This document shows positions 47,217-59,228 of a stretch of 64,000 bases of DNA, in pieces (the first letter of the stretch is position 1; each line of letters opens with the position of its first letter). Position numbers and translations under genes: made by a program. The DNA is from Brachynemurus nebulosus (taxonomy: Eukaryota > Arthropoda > Insecta > Neuroptera > Myrmeleontidae): NCBI GenBank assembly GCA_035578155.1, contig JAPWDM010000007.1:38352413-38416412 (forward strand), given 5' to 3'. The notes below the pieces were generated by a model. The model did no database searches, was not told where the DNA came from, and was given only the letters and a program-made list of their open reading frames with translations.

Positions 47217-48457
47217 GTGAAATTTTCAAAAAAAAAAAATCATTTTCGTTTTTTTAACTGTAGAACTTTAGAAACCTTGACGTTCAGGGGGGTCATTCCT
47301 TACAAATTTTTAACTATATCGTTAAAACCACTGAACCAAAAATTATTAAAAAAAATTTTTTGTAATCCTTGGTAGCTTTTTCAAAACTTTTCTTGGACCA
47401 GTCCGATTCCCTATTTTAATCCAGAATTGTTTCAAATTGTTGACCGGCAACAACTTTATGCCAAATAGTAAAATTTATTACGTACGTCTTTTAATATCGG
47501 CACATTTCCGAAATAATCCATATTTCGCATACCGCTAGTAATTTATGCACCTTATGAATCGCTTGTATATCCTTACTTCATCTACTTTTTATGTTTAAAT
47601 GGAATGAACAGTCGTCTGCCATCCGAAGGAAAGTTATCTGTCAGACAGAAACTTACATTCGATATCACACTATTAAATTTTAATTTAGGTTACTAATGGA
47701 CATTTGTATAGACGAATGAAGCAGACTACCGTTTCTAAATATTTAAATCAAAATCTTTTTTGTATCTAGTTTTTTGTATCATTCTAGTTTTTTAAACTTT
47801 AATAAAACATAATACTATCTTATATCTGTTAATGTGTAATATTCGGATATAAAGGAACCAAAAATATCACGGAAAAGATTACAATTTTTTTTCTGCAACT
47901 CTGAATAACTCCTTAAAGGAGTTATGTACTTGAATGTAAAAAATATCCTTTTTTTAACAGAGTGGTGTTACCATTTCAAGTTATGATGATATGATACTGA
48001 CTCTATATTAAATGGCGTTACATTCTTTTTGTTAAGCATGTTCTTGTGAATGATTCATATTGTTGAAAAAAGAGATACAACAAGTATTTTCGAATGTATG
48101 CTTAAGTAATATCTAGAAATGTTCAACTGTTATTCGAATAAGAGGAACAAGTCTATATAGATGTAGTTTATAGAGTTACAGACGTCCCATTCAAAAAGTG
48201 TACAATTTAAACGGAAACTGTACTAGTGTGACAAGAACTACCAACCAGTCAAATTACCCAGGGAGTGGGTAAGATTATCGTTCAGGAAATTGTAGTTTTT
48301 CTCGAAACTTTTTGCTATTTTGAAATTAAGTTTTAAATCGTTATCAGGAAAAAAAGTAGCTATTCATATTTTAATATTTTTAAAATATTTTCATTTTATT
48401 TACTAGGTTGGTGTAAATTTGAAATTTAATTTGTTTGGTGAATGGTATCTTTTTTTC
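47217..48457. other. Stretch without supported gene
   Basis: Nothing recognisable; short frames only. Confidence 0.45.
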
Positions 48458-49195
48458 GATATCGCATTTATATCACAGATGTGTGATCAGCTTTATATCG
48501 ATCGCCTGTGTAATTCGTAAATAAAAATTACATTTTACTGATACAATTCACAAATAAATTTAAATTGAGCTTACACTTATTTTAGTATTGGAAAAAATTG
48601 TACCATTCTGGTAAGTTACATTTCTGCAAACTTCTACGTATATCAACTTTTAATATTCTTACGATGATTCGTAACAAAAATATTTGCAGAAATATATAAT
48701 TAATTAGAACAAATGCGTCGATAACAAAAACTAAACAATTAAAACACATTCCATAAATTAATCTAAATATAATAAAAACTGATTAATGATTATATATTTG
48801 TGAGAAATTTTCTATTTATTAGCTCTTTATACTGTTGAGAAATATAACACTGTCATTTAAATAAAGAAATTAATGTTATTTTGATATCGCATTTTTATCT
48901 GAAATGTGTCATCAGCTTTATATGTATTTTGTTTCATTCTACTGATACAATTTATTAATGGTATCGCATTGAATTTGTCTCTCTATTAATGTTACATTTT
49001 TTTCAACGGTATAAAAACTTATCAGATTACATTATACAGTATCAACTTTTAACATTCTAGCAATAATGATTCATAGCCATAAAAATATTTGCAAAAATAT
49101 TTAATTAATTGAAACAAATGCGTTGATAGCAGAAACTAAACAATTAAAACACATTCCATAAATTAATATATAAATATAATAAAAATTTATTAATT
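48458..49195. repeat. Old direct duplication, units of about 310-330 bp
   Basis: Unit 48458-48785 and unit 48883-49195 share GATATCGCATTTxTATC, TATCAACTTTTAAxATTCT and CAATTAAAACACATTCCATA, in the same order and spacing within small indels. Confidence 0.8.
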
Positions 49196-49499
49196 TTATT
49201 AACACAATTATTTCTAGTAATTATTTTTATTATCTTTTTTAAATAATTTACATTTGTAATAATAACAAAAGCACTACCGGTATGGGACACAGTGATACTG
49301 CTATTATGTAAAAATTTTTCATTGTATAAATCACACTTTTTAACTATCTACTCAAATAATTATTATTATTATTTTTTTTTTTATAATATCACCGTTTGGT
49401 ATATTAATTGTGAATGTGCAATGATTAGAAAAACTGTTTAAACAATCTAATTTTGTTTTGTATTATTCGTTGCGAGTTATTTAAAATCGTGTAACTTGT

Positions 49500-49690
49500 G
49501 AATAGATTAGTAGTTAAGAATGATGCGTATGGATAGGAGGGCCCTGGGTTCGAATCCCGATTTGAATACATTCATTTTTTTTTGCAAATTATATTACCAA
49601 GGTTATGCTACAAAAATTGCAAAATTTTTGTAGTATAATTTTGGTAACAATTAAAAAATTAAAAAAAAAATGAATCGGGGATCCTACTAC
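49500..49690 (+). repeat. tRNA-like box B plus inverted AT repeat (possible SINE)
   Basis: TTAGTAGTTAAGAATG resembles a box A, and GGGTTCGAATCCCG at about 49546 is a textbook box B/T-arm. Downstream, ATTCATTTTTTTTTGCAAAT to AATTGTTACC-type sequence folds back on AAAAAAAAATGAAT over about 50-bp arms. No full cloverleaf forms. A tRNA-derived SINE or decayed tRNA pseudogene are both possible. Confidence 0.4.
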
Positions 49691-49992
49691 CCGTACGTAC
49701 CTTTATTTGACTAGTCTATTTACAAGCCCGATCGTTCAATTTCAATTCATAATCATGCCTCTGTTTAAAAGTAATATGACTAATATCAAGCAAAGTAAAA
49801 ATTTTCACTCTTTAAATGATTAAGACAAGTTAACTCGTCCTGCAATATGGCGGCTCAAAATGCTGTCATATGTATATATTCATTGGTACAGGTGCCGCCA
49901 TCTGTGACAATACGGTATAATTCTAAATAATGTTCAATTTTATCAACATAGTTTTAGTATAATTTATTTTTTGTAAATTCGTAGGATTCACT

Positions 49993-50114
49993 TTTAGCGA
50001 ATTTCCAGAATGGAATTCACCGATTACAGCCACTGTCATGACGCGACCTGAGCCCGGGACTATGACAGAAATTTGTTTTGAGGACTCTAGAAACCGAAAA
50101 TAATATTCACTAAA

Positions 50115-50174
<60 letters not shown>

Positions 50175-50480
50175 CCGCGCGATAACTCTCGAACGAAGTA
50201 CCCAATTTTTACGAAACTTGGTGAGAACATTGGAAGTCCCAAACCCTTGAAATTGGAATGCCAGGAACATGGTTTTTGTTCTTGCAAAATATTAGTTTTT
50301 TGCCAAAATTTCCACTTATTCAAAAATTTTTGCGAATTTTTTTTTACACCATTTAAAAGAGAAGAAAAAATTACATAAAAAAGGTCTTTAAACTTTTTTT
50401 CTATGTCAACTAGTCTCCGAGAAAAACCAATTTTTATAAACGGAAATTCGCTATGTTATGCAGGATGCTGCGACAGGGGT
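49993..50480 (-). mobile_element. HINE/Helentron-like element, copy 2
   Basis: Reverse orientation. TTAGCGAATTTCCAGAATGG (3' end with hairpin) is at the left, a (TA)n tract is at 50118-50168, and CGGAAATTCGCTATGTTATG with CAGGATGCTGCGACAGGGG is at the right. All landmarks of copy 1 are present. Confidence 0.75.
50118..50168. repeat. (TA)n microsatellite inside HINE copy 2
   Basis: A pure TA tract of about 25 units at the same internal position as in copy 1. Confidence 0.95.
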
Positions 50481-50604
50481 ATTTTAATGTTGGGATCTTT
50501 GATTTTTTTCTTTTTCTTTTTTTTTTGTAGCCTTATCTATTGTACTTATCACTTGGCAGTAAATAGTTCGGCATTTTGAGACAAAAAAATTTTATCATAT
50601 ATGG

Positions 50605-53229
50605 CAGGGGTGGCCACTACCTTTACCTTTGGGAGCCGCAATCCCATGAAGCTGATTCGGAGAGAGCCACCCCATTCTGAGATTGGTGGTTCACACAATG
50701 AATACACGTTTTACATTTTTGTGAAACTAAGTATATTTATGACATAAGTATAACTGGTGAGCGCAGTTTGCACGAGTTCAGTTAAGTGTTCATCAGCTAG
50801 TTCAGATCGATACTTGGATTTAATAAACTTCATTGTTGAATACAAAGACTCACAGGCATAAGTAGTTCCAAAAATTGAAATCAGTCTCTTAGAACATTCT
50901 TTTGCTAGTGGATATTTCTCTGCTGGAACGTTTTTCCAAAATTCAACAGTGGAACCGCTAATTTTTTTCAGTCCTTTCAACGCTTCGTCTTCTTGCAGTT
51001 CAAGTATTTCTAACTCTACTGCTGCTACATCCTTTGTTATTGGAGATGAAAGAGGACAGTCATCACCTACAACATCAATAGCAAAAGGGTTGTCTAGGAA
51101 GGAAAAAGACGGTTTCAGTTTTCTCAAATCAGTAAATCTGTCATTGAATTCTTCAGCAAGACCGGTCAATTTACATAAATAATCTTTTATTTCAATCTGG
51201 ACGTCATCGTCAATAAGGCTTTCAGAAGTTTTCTTTAAACATTTGAAATGAGCGAACGTTTTGGTCTCAAGATCTCTCTAAAAAAGTCCCAGTTTGCTAT
51301 TAAAGCTAAATACACTCTGTGCTAAATCAGAAATAAGCTTTTCTCTACCTTGTAGTGACATGTTGAGCTGCTGCAAATGCTGAACAACATCTGTAAAAAA
51401 GCTTGAATCTAACAACCACTGTAGATCACTAAGTTCAGGGAAAGATTTTCCTTTTTCTTGCATAAATTATTTAATGGGTTCAAGCAACTGAAAAAATCTG
51501 CCAAGAACATTGCTGACTGATAGCCATCTCACCAAGCAATGCCAAGATACATCATCAGGAAGGTCGTCATTATCCAGCTCTTCTATGATGTACTTGAATT
51601 GTCTATGTGTTTTAGCACTTGAACGAATGTAGTTTACAATTTTAAGAACTACTTGCATAACTTGTGGATACTGGAAATATTTTGCTACTAGATGTTCTCT
51701 GTGAATAATACAATGTACAGGTACAAAAGAAGGATATGATTTGTAAGCTTTTAAAAGCCCAATAAGTCCTTGTTTGTTTCCTGTTGTTGACCGTGCACCG
51801 TCGGTAGCAGTGCTAACAATATTCTCGATAGGCACTGAGTTTTTTTGCAAAACATCATCCAGGTCTTCTTTAATGACACAACCACGAACAGTATCCTTCA
51901 GTGCAACTAGGTCTAAGAGCTCTTTCACGATTTCAAAGTCTTTTGATATATATGTCACAAAGATTGCTAAGTGTGGTTTATCTTTAATATCGGTAGACTC
52001 ATTCAAAGCTAGACTTATTGCAGAACATTCTTTTATATGTTTTTGTAAATTATTCAATATGTCGCCACTAAGTGCAGAAACTCGTCTTTCCATTGTGTGC
52101 CTACTAGCGGGCATTTGATCCACCAATTTTTGCAGTTTCTTATTTTCGGGATCGAAAATAGAAATAACTTGTGCCATATTTTTCTTGATAAACTCCCCGT
52201 CAGTGTAAGGTTTCTTTGCTTTTGCGATGTTAAAAGCCAAGACAAAGCCAGCTTCGGTTGTCAGACCTGATTCTTTGGTAAAAACTGACATAACCATACT
52301 CTGACCATGTAATTTTTCCTTTAGTGATTTCACTTTGGTTTTCCTTAACTCAGAACCGATAGGAAATTTTGTTTTGAATTCACTGTGGTTAGTGTCATGG
52401 TGGCGTTTAGGTTACTGCCCTTGAACTGAGACAACGTCATCTGACATAAAAGACACATTGGTTTTCCGTTTCTCTCTACAAACATGAATTCTTTCTCCCA
52501 TTCCATGTTAAAAGCTCCATGCTCCTCTCCATGTTTACGCTTCCTGGACATCATCGTACTGCCCACAATTAACACAACTTGGCTGGTTTTAACAACGCAA
52601 CTGCACAGGTAAAAAAAATAAAAACAAGACAGCACCTACTAGTTCTGTTACTGGCTTAATACTGACACAGGCAAGACAACAACTCGGGGCGAGAGAGAGA
52701 CACCCCCTCTCCTCTCCATTGTTGGCGCTGCAGACGCTGTTTCAACTTTGAGATACGAGTTACCGACATTTTACAAAACATACACACGTTGCTTAAGTTT
52801 ATTGACATATATATTAATTTCGTAATGCACGTTTTGCAATATCGGCGGCTCTTCACATGGCTCCCTTCTTTAAAAAGATGGTCACTCCTTTTGGAGGAAC
52901 CAGCCTTTTACTCCCATGAATCGAAAAGGTGACTCGCACTTGCAACTTTTGTAAAAAATAAATTGTATTAACGCCAAACATTCAAAAAGTAGTACCATAC
53001 TGATCTTTTTTATGTAGGTATGTACCTACATACTTTATTCAAAAGTTATCGGAAATATTGTTTTTCTTGTTGAAAAAGATCGTTATTTGATTTTTTTGTG
53101 CGAAATTTTAGATTTTTTTCTTATTTCAAATAAACCTATCAAAACAAATTTTCGAGATGCATTAAAGAGCCGCACAAGATCAACTCGCGAGCCGCAAGCG
53201 GCTCGCGAGCCACGTTATGGCCACCCCTG
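50605..53229 (-). mobile_element. Complete hAT transposon with degenerate transposase
   Basis: The ends CAGGGGTGGCCACTACC and GTTATGGCCACCCCTG form about 14-bp TIRs flanked by a perfect 8-bp duplication, atatatgg (50597-50604, 53230-53237). Subterminal GAGCCGC/GCGAGCCGCAAGCGGCTCGC repeats lie near both ends. The transposase occupies 50711-52551 on the minus strand. Length 2625 bp, typical for an autonomous Charlie-like hAT element. Perfect duplication and few lesions suggest a fairly recent insertion. Confidence 0.95.
50711..52551 (-). pseudogene. hAT transposase (GTF2IRD2/ZBED-like), disabled
   Basis: A DNA transposase that would cut and move the surrounding element. The start at 52551 opens MSRKRKHGEEHGAF, followed by a zinc finger with Cys33 and Cys36 (CLLC); its His pair lies in another frame. 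The large open segment contains NESTDIKD (about Asp188) and TATDGARS (about Asp251), the usual places of the first two acidic residues, then HCIIHREHL near 281. The C-terminal segment has CESLYSTMKFIKS with Glu near 568, the third acidic residue and the hAT dimerisation region. Lesions: one missing base near 52406-52408, TAA at 51467-51469 and TAG at 51278-51280. The span of 1841 nt is exactly one base short of 614 codons, fitting a single frameshift. The product resembles the family that gave vertebrate GTF2IRD2. Confidence 0.92.
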
Positions 53230-53239
53230 ATATATGGCT

Positions 53240-54852
53240 TGTTTAAAAGAGTTAATATGTATAATCAATAATCATAATCTTAATCATAAACGTATTTTCT
53301 AATCGAGTAATCGTAAATGATATCATTATTCTACATTTGATAAACATTTAATTAGAAATCGCCTTGAGGAATAAAAGCTTTTTCAGAGAAATAAAGTATC
53401 GAATTGTAAAAATTACATACCTAAACATATCTTGCCATTCTAACTCCGAATTCTCGGAAATACTCGGGAAAAAATATAAGTTATTTTTAGCCTTAACGAG
53501 ATGTATGGTCGTTTTTCAATGTGTGGGAATTGGTTACACCGTCTATTTAATGAATGAACGAATGTTAGTTTAGCGTAAAGTGTGTGCGATGTCACTTGAT
53601 AATATGATTGATTGTTGCCTACATCGGGTAACCTTGAATATGTTTACGTCTTGCAATCATTGAAGTAAGAGTTATAGAGATATCCGGTAACGCAGTATTT
53701 ACTTTTGCTGATTTTACTACATTCTTTCAGTACCGTAAAAGCATACAACTTTACTTATTAACACTATGAGGCCCGAGCACTTTCATAGCAAACTTCCCTG
53801 GAAGCCGGCAATATTTAAAAAAAACTTTAAACAAATACATAAAATAAAATGATTCAAACACTGAATAGATTCAACGCAGTTCAACATGTATGCGTAAAAC
53901 TGTAAACATACGTACGTGATACGTACACACTACATATACACTGACATTCAAATCAATTTGATTTAAAAATATAAATTATATTTTTTATGTATTTTTTGTT
54001 TATCTTGAAATTTTTTATATATAGAAACCAAAAGAGTAGTGTGTGTTGGTATGTATTTGTGTGAGTAGGAACACATCCGTGTGATGAATGATGATAAATA
54101 TCGCACACATAACGCATAACCAACTAATCAATTAATCATTGATCGCGGTCGGCCTCTGGGGATGTTTTGTTTGGTTTCGAATGCCGAAGCCATGGGACTG
54201 AAAGTGTTAAGGATTTTTTTTTATTATACCAAACTTTGCGTTAAAAATATTAAAATTCCATCGCTCGTAATGTCTTACAGTATTTTGGTTAGTGACAAGG
54301 ACTACTTGGACTACAAGAACTATATACTACGAAATCCTTATAAATTCGTTATGTCTGCCATCGCATTAGGTGGTCTACTCACACTTGACAATTTCTAACT
54401 AATCAAACAAATTAGGCAGATAACCCGACATACCTACGACGTGTCCACCCAAATAGTTTTTTTTTTCGGTGTAGTGTGTTGGTGTCTTCGATAAATTATT
54501 CGATTCGAAAACCAATTTTGAAATTTCTTTTTCTTTCGTTGATTATAGCACATATCCCAATTCACCAGACAAATTGTGATAAGAGTGAAATGCAGATTTA
54601 AAATTTAATGAACTTATATATTACCTGAGTAGACGCGGGAAGATTATATCGAGTGTTCGTGACAAAGGTAGTTACAGGATATCACAATATTTAATTTTTT
54701 TCTTTCTTTTTATCACTCAATTTCTGATTAGTAACTGCTACTAATCAGCGCAGTAATCGAGTATTAATCACACTGTCACTTCAACATGTGCGATCACTTT
54801 TATTTGCTCCTAAATTCAGGCAATTTACATTGCACTCACAAGCGTCCGCATT
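53240..54852. other. Stretch without supported gene
   Basis: The open frame 54162-54398 (+, 78 codons) has normal residue variety but no recognised domain. The rest is AT-rich. No splice-linked exons could be proposed. Confidence 0.4.
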
Positions 54853-55749
54853 AGTGATGTCGGGCCGAGAAGCAGTTAGTCGATTAATCGACTAAAATTA
54901 GATTTAGTTTTTTAGATAAAATTAGTCATTAGTCGAAAATATCGAGCACAGAGTAGTCGACTAATCGACCAAATTTTTAATCGAATTCATGAATAAGGTA
55001 ACCGTAGCTTTTTTTTTCAAAAACAAGGTTTTCTTTTGAATTTATTTATGGACTTTTTTTTTTAAGAAAAAGAAAAATATGAAATATCACAATATATTAA
55101 TAACATAAAAGTAAAAAATCATACAAATAAATAATTTTTTAGTTTTCATTTTTTGAAGTCCAATAACTAATACAGAAAAATTGTTAAATTAGTCGTTTCT
55201 AGTCATTTAAAAAAAATTAATCATTTTAATCATTTAATCGATGGTAAAATAGTCGACTAAAATATGACTAAATGTAAACAAAATTAGTCGACTAAACCGA
55301 CTAATCGATTAATCAGTTTAGTCGACTAATTTTGTTTACATTTAGTTAGTGTTTAATCGACTATTTTACCCTCGACTAAATAACTAAAATAATTAATTTT
55401 TTTTAATGACTAAAACGACTAATTTAACTTTTTCCTGTGTTATTTATATAAAATTCGAAAAATCAAAAACTAAAAAAATTTCCATTAGTACGATTTTTCA
55501 TTTCTCATCTTTATTTTTCTTTAAAAAAAAAATAATAATAATAATAAAATATTAAGTATTAATAATCAAATTCAAAAGAAAACATTTTTTTAAAGAATTA
55601 CATAGGTTACCCCATTCATGAATTCGATGAAAAATTTAGTCGATTAGTCGACTATTACGTGTTCGATATTTTCGACTAAAGACTAATTTTATCTAAAAAA
55701 CAACTTTAGTCGATTAATCGACTAATTTCTCTTCAGCTCGGCATCACTG
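54853..55749. mobile_element. hAT-type foldback element, TTAGTCGATTAATCGAC-rich
   Basis: The ends TAGTGATGTCGGGCCGAGAA and CTCAGC-type inverse ending GCTCGGCATCACTGA frame an almost complete palindrome centred near 55310. Both arms are built from GTCGATTAATCGACTA words and share GAATTCATGAAT. No clean 8-bp duplication was found (left gtccgcat, right atacctac), so the ends may be decayed. hAT membership is inferred from the AGTGATG termini. Confidence 0.72.
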
Positions 55750-56511
55750 ATACCTACTGTAGTTAGTTTTGATGTTTCGTCGTAAAATTCGATTGAACAA
55801 ATACACGCTGTATACGGAAATAAATCAGTATCATTTCAAAAACACAACGCACCCTTCCCCTATTTTATTAGATGGCAATTTTGTGAGAGTTAAAATTCAT
55901 CCAGTTTCCAATTGGAATGTATATATTAATTTTTTTATTTAAATTACTTTTATCTTAACATTTATTCTTCCTTGTTCTACGTCTGTATCTCCGTAGCGTC
56001 TGACTGCAATGTTATTACTGTCATCGTCTTTTTATCATCATGTCTCATCCCCCGCGCGCCTCATCTCCAACGATCCCAATCCCCTAGCGCCACCCAGTTC
56101 ATTGTATTACTTAAGGGGCCTACAGACGATCAACTTAGTTGACAACCTTGTTGTCAACTAAGTTGTTAGTTTTTGCCACAAACGAAATTGAATGTTGGCA
56201 ACCAAGTTGTAAACATCATTTTCGTGTATGTTATCGACTTAGCTGGATTATTGCTGTTGCTGTTTTTTCTATTATTGTATTTGATCTTTATTATATTCTA
56301 CGGTTGTAATCACGTAATATAGCTTGTTAGTGAACAATGAACAGTAATATTTGTTAATCTTTTCTTAAGGCTATCAACATTGGCATCTTTTTCAAGTTTT
56401 TTTATAATCATCTAAAAGTTTTGGCCAGATTTCAGTTTCGACAGCTCGGGCAATTCTCTTAATGTATTAAAAAAATCTACTCAAATTTGTTCTTTTGGTA
56501 TATTTTATTCA

Positions 56512-56763
56512 TATTTACTGTGCTCAGCACTACAATCGACGTGTAAAAGGCGAACATATTCAATTTTGTACGGTAAAAATATAAAAATTATAATTAATCA
56601 TAGAAAATTTAAAGGATAGAATATTCTTTCCGTAATATTGGCTTCGTAAAATTTGTAAAACAGCACAGTAAAAAGTTCCATTCGATCGCGCACGCATTAT
56701 AAGAGAGCATGGTAATTTTTCGAAAATTTTATCTACAAAAATTATATGATTTTTCTCTCCGTG
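56512..56763. mobile_element. CACGGAGAG MITE, end-truncated copy
   Basis: It corresponds to the outer parts of 9105-9931 in reverse. It starts inside the family (TACTGTGCTCAGCACTACAA) and lacks the terminal 20 bp on the left. The right end, TTTTCTCTCCGTG, is intact and followed by TA. Confidence 0.78.
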
Positions 56764-56769
56764 TAGCGT

Positions 56770-56935
56770 CCGATCGAAACAGGATTTGCAGCCGAAACCG
56801 AAACCCAAACTTTGGCCTCGGTCTCAGTTTCGACTGATACCGAAATCCAAACCGAAACTTATTTACACATGTTAAAACATGGCTGATTTTTGGCCGAAAC
56901 TGAAACCAAAAACTTCGGTCAATCACTAATAAAAC
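56770..56935 (-). mobile_element. CCGAAAC-rich hAT-like fragment
   Basis: On the minus strand it starts TTAGTGATTGACCGAAG, a hAT-like end, and continues with repeated GTTTCGG words. The other end is not identified; it may have been cut by the neighbouring MITE (a similar GATTTCAGTTTCGAC phrase lies at about 56428). Confidence 0.4.
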
Positions 56936-57235
56936 TGGCCAAACGGCAACGTATAGTAAAATTAAAACTACTAAAGTCGTATATCTTAACAGTACAACTT
57001 CAAACATACAACTGATGTTTATAAAATTGTTGTCAACCTTCATACAGACGTTACAACAATGTTGTCAACATGAAGCTCCGCCCATCGAATAATCAAAGTG
57101 TTTGATTTCATCTCAATCATTGTATCAACATGAAATATCAACCATCAACCAGCCTACAGACGTTCAACATTGTCGTCAACACGGTAAGTTGACAACAAGG
57201 TTTTCAACTAAGTTGATCGTCTGTAGGTGCCTTTA

Positions 57236-59045
57236 CACACACTCTACTCGTGAACGTTTCATTCACATCCCCCCTCCCAGTCCCTCGACCACCTTGCTCC
57301 CCACAACCAGCGGTGGTTTCAACCCGCTTTAATAGATCGTTAGACATAATAGTAATATGCTTTTTTTGAACATTAGTGATAGCCGGTTCAATAGCGACTA
57401 CAATGAAAATATAATTTAAGAATCGTTAAATATAGTAAGATTTTTTTTTGTGGGATTTCGTCTGAACGTTTTTGTCCGATTAGAGTTCGAAAGCCGCGTT
57501 TCTTGCAATCTTTAGTCGATTGTGGAAACATAAAGAATCGTCGAAATTAGACTTTTGAGGAAATTACTTTTTTTAGCAAAAACTTTAAATGCGTTGTTTT
57601 ATGAAACACTGTCATTTTTATCGAAGTATTCAAATTGTTTAAAACAGCCTAATAGAAGAACGATGGCGTAACCTACCCACATTGTAAACATCTCGTGGAT
57701 AAATCGACGTTGCAATCTCGTATTTTATAGAAATAAACAGAATTTGATAATTCCCTTAAAAAAAACTCTTTTCCCGATTTGCCATCGCCAAAAATGTTAT
57801 GGAATGAAAAATCAATTTTTATTAATCAAAACTGTTCGGTATCCACTGGTTTAATGCATTTGCACAATGCGTTTGTTTGGGTTTACAAAACAACAATACA
57901 TTGGAATGTTGACAGGTTTCAACTTGCACCGTTTGGTAGCCATTAGTCATCATCATCAGCAAATACTTCAACTGATCTGCCCAAGTGTAGGTACCTAAAG
58001 GTTGATTTACATAAATTTAGATTGTATTTGAACGGAGGCGATTATTTTACTCTACAATTATTGCCGCCGAAAAATTAATGGTACGCCCCTGATTACGTCA
58101 CGCATCAAAGAACATTGACATTTGCAATAGTATTTTGATCACCCCTGTAACATAATTTTGATCTTATTTCAAAAATTCGCTTCATCGAATTTCATATTAT
58201 TTCATTCAGTATTACTAATAAAATGTTTGTTCCCACTCTTGCGTTCTGTCTCTGTTTAACACGTGCGCGACTGAATGGATGAAAGACAAAGAGATAAAAG
58301 TTTGTTGTTCGGGGACAGTGGGTGCTTTATTCTTGATACCGTTTAATTTTATAGGTGGATCGTATAATTTACGTTTGAATTTTTTCCCTTATTACTCAAT
58401 TTAGAGCTAAAATTTTCTACTATTATCGAATAAACGAGCGCAGCATCATCATAAAAACGAATTATAAATTGATTTGGATTTTTTTTTTTTTTTATATAAA
58501 ATAGAAAAGGATCGTTTATTAGATAATAAAATGTTAGAGGTGGATGGGGATATTTAGTGTGCTGGTTTATGATTGACGTAAGACATCCATTTGAGAGAAA
58601 AAAGATCCCGATTTGCTCTTGAGAGTCGAAATTAGAAATGGACACTCATCTCTGCGACAGTTACCTACTCTCAAAACTTTGAAACATCAAAGCACTATTA
58701 TATAGCACTTTCAGTATTTTCTGAAATTGTATTCATGCAGAGAAATCTGTTTTCGTACGATCTTTTTTGTGCTGTCAAAGTCCATATTGTAAAAAAAAAA
58801 GTCTAGGAGCATTGAACATTGATTTACGGTAAGATTAGCTGCTGGCTATTTTTAACGCATTCTATCATCACATTACATAAGTATATAAATTATTACATCA
58901 TTCAGTTTTTTTTTACGTATGTATGTATTGCACTTTGGCAATATTATAAAAAAGAAATTAAATATTTAAAAATTTTCCGATGCGTAAATTAATTGTTTAT
59001 CTTATTTACAAAAGAAAATTCTAGGAAAATCGTGACATTTTGAGT

Positions 59046-59052
<7 letters not shown>
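57236..59052. other. Stretch without supported gene
   Basis: No gene. A minus-strand open frame of 98 codons (58349-58645) is AT-biased, runs through a poly-T tract, and has no domain that I recognise. Confidence 0.4.
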
Positions 59053-59113
<61 letters not shown>

Positions 59114-59228
59114 TTTAGTGAATATTCGGTTTCTAGGGACCTCAAAACAAATTTCTGCCATAGTCCCGGGTTCAAGTCGCGTCATGACAGTGGCTGTAAT
59201 AGCTGAATTCCATTCTGGAAATTCGTTA
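59053..59228 (+). mobile_element. HINE/Helentron-like element, copy 3, 5'-truncated
   Basis: Only the (TA)n tract (59053-59110) and the 3' half remain: AAATTTTAGTGAATATTCGG, GTCGCGTCATGACAGTGGC, and the hairpin and end CCATTCTGGAAATTCGTTAA. Confidence 0.75.

Larger units (their letters stand above)
56114..57232. mobile_element. TIR element, possible PIF/Harbinger, with repeated CAGACGATCAAC motif
   Basis: The ends AGGGGCCTACAGACGATCAA and TTGATCGTCTGTAGGTGCCT are inverted over about 45 bp (including ACTTAGTTGACAACC). They are flanked by TTA at 56111-56113 and 57233-57235, the usual 3-bp Harbinger target. Related CAGACGTT..AACA(A/T)TGTTGTCAAC segments occur internally near 57047 and 57167. 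A CACGGAGAG MITE (56512-56763) and a CCGAAAC-rich fragment lie inside. No transposase seen. Superfamily is tentative. Confidence 0.65.

Noticed and set aside
49520..49575. Functional tRNA gene
   Set aside because: A good box B is present, but the acceptor and anticodon stems do not form, so it is listed only as a tRNA-like relic.
50774..52118. Plus-strand open frames at 50949-51182 and 51774-52118
   Set aside because: They are antisense shadows of the hAT transposase.
54162..54398. Host gene exon on the plus strand
   Set aside because: 78 codons, no domain, no clear splice context or neighbouring exons; compatible with chance.
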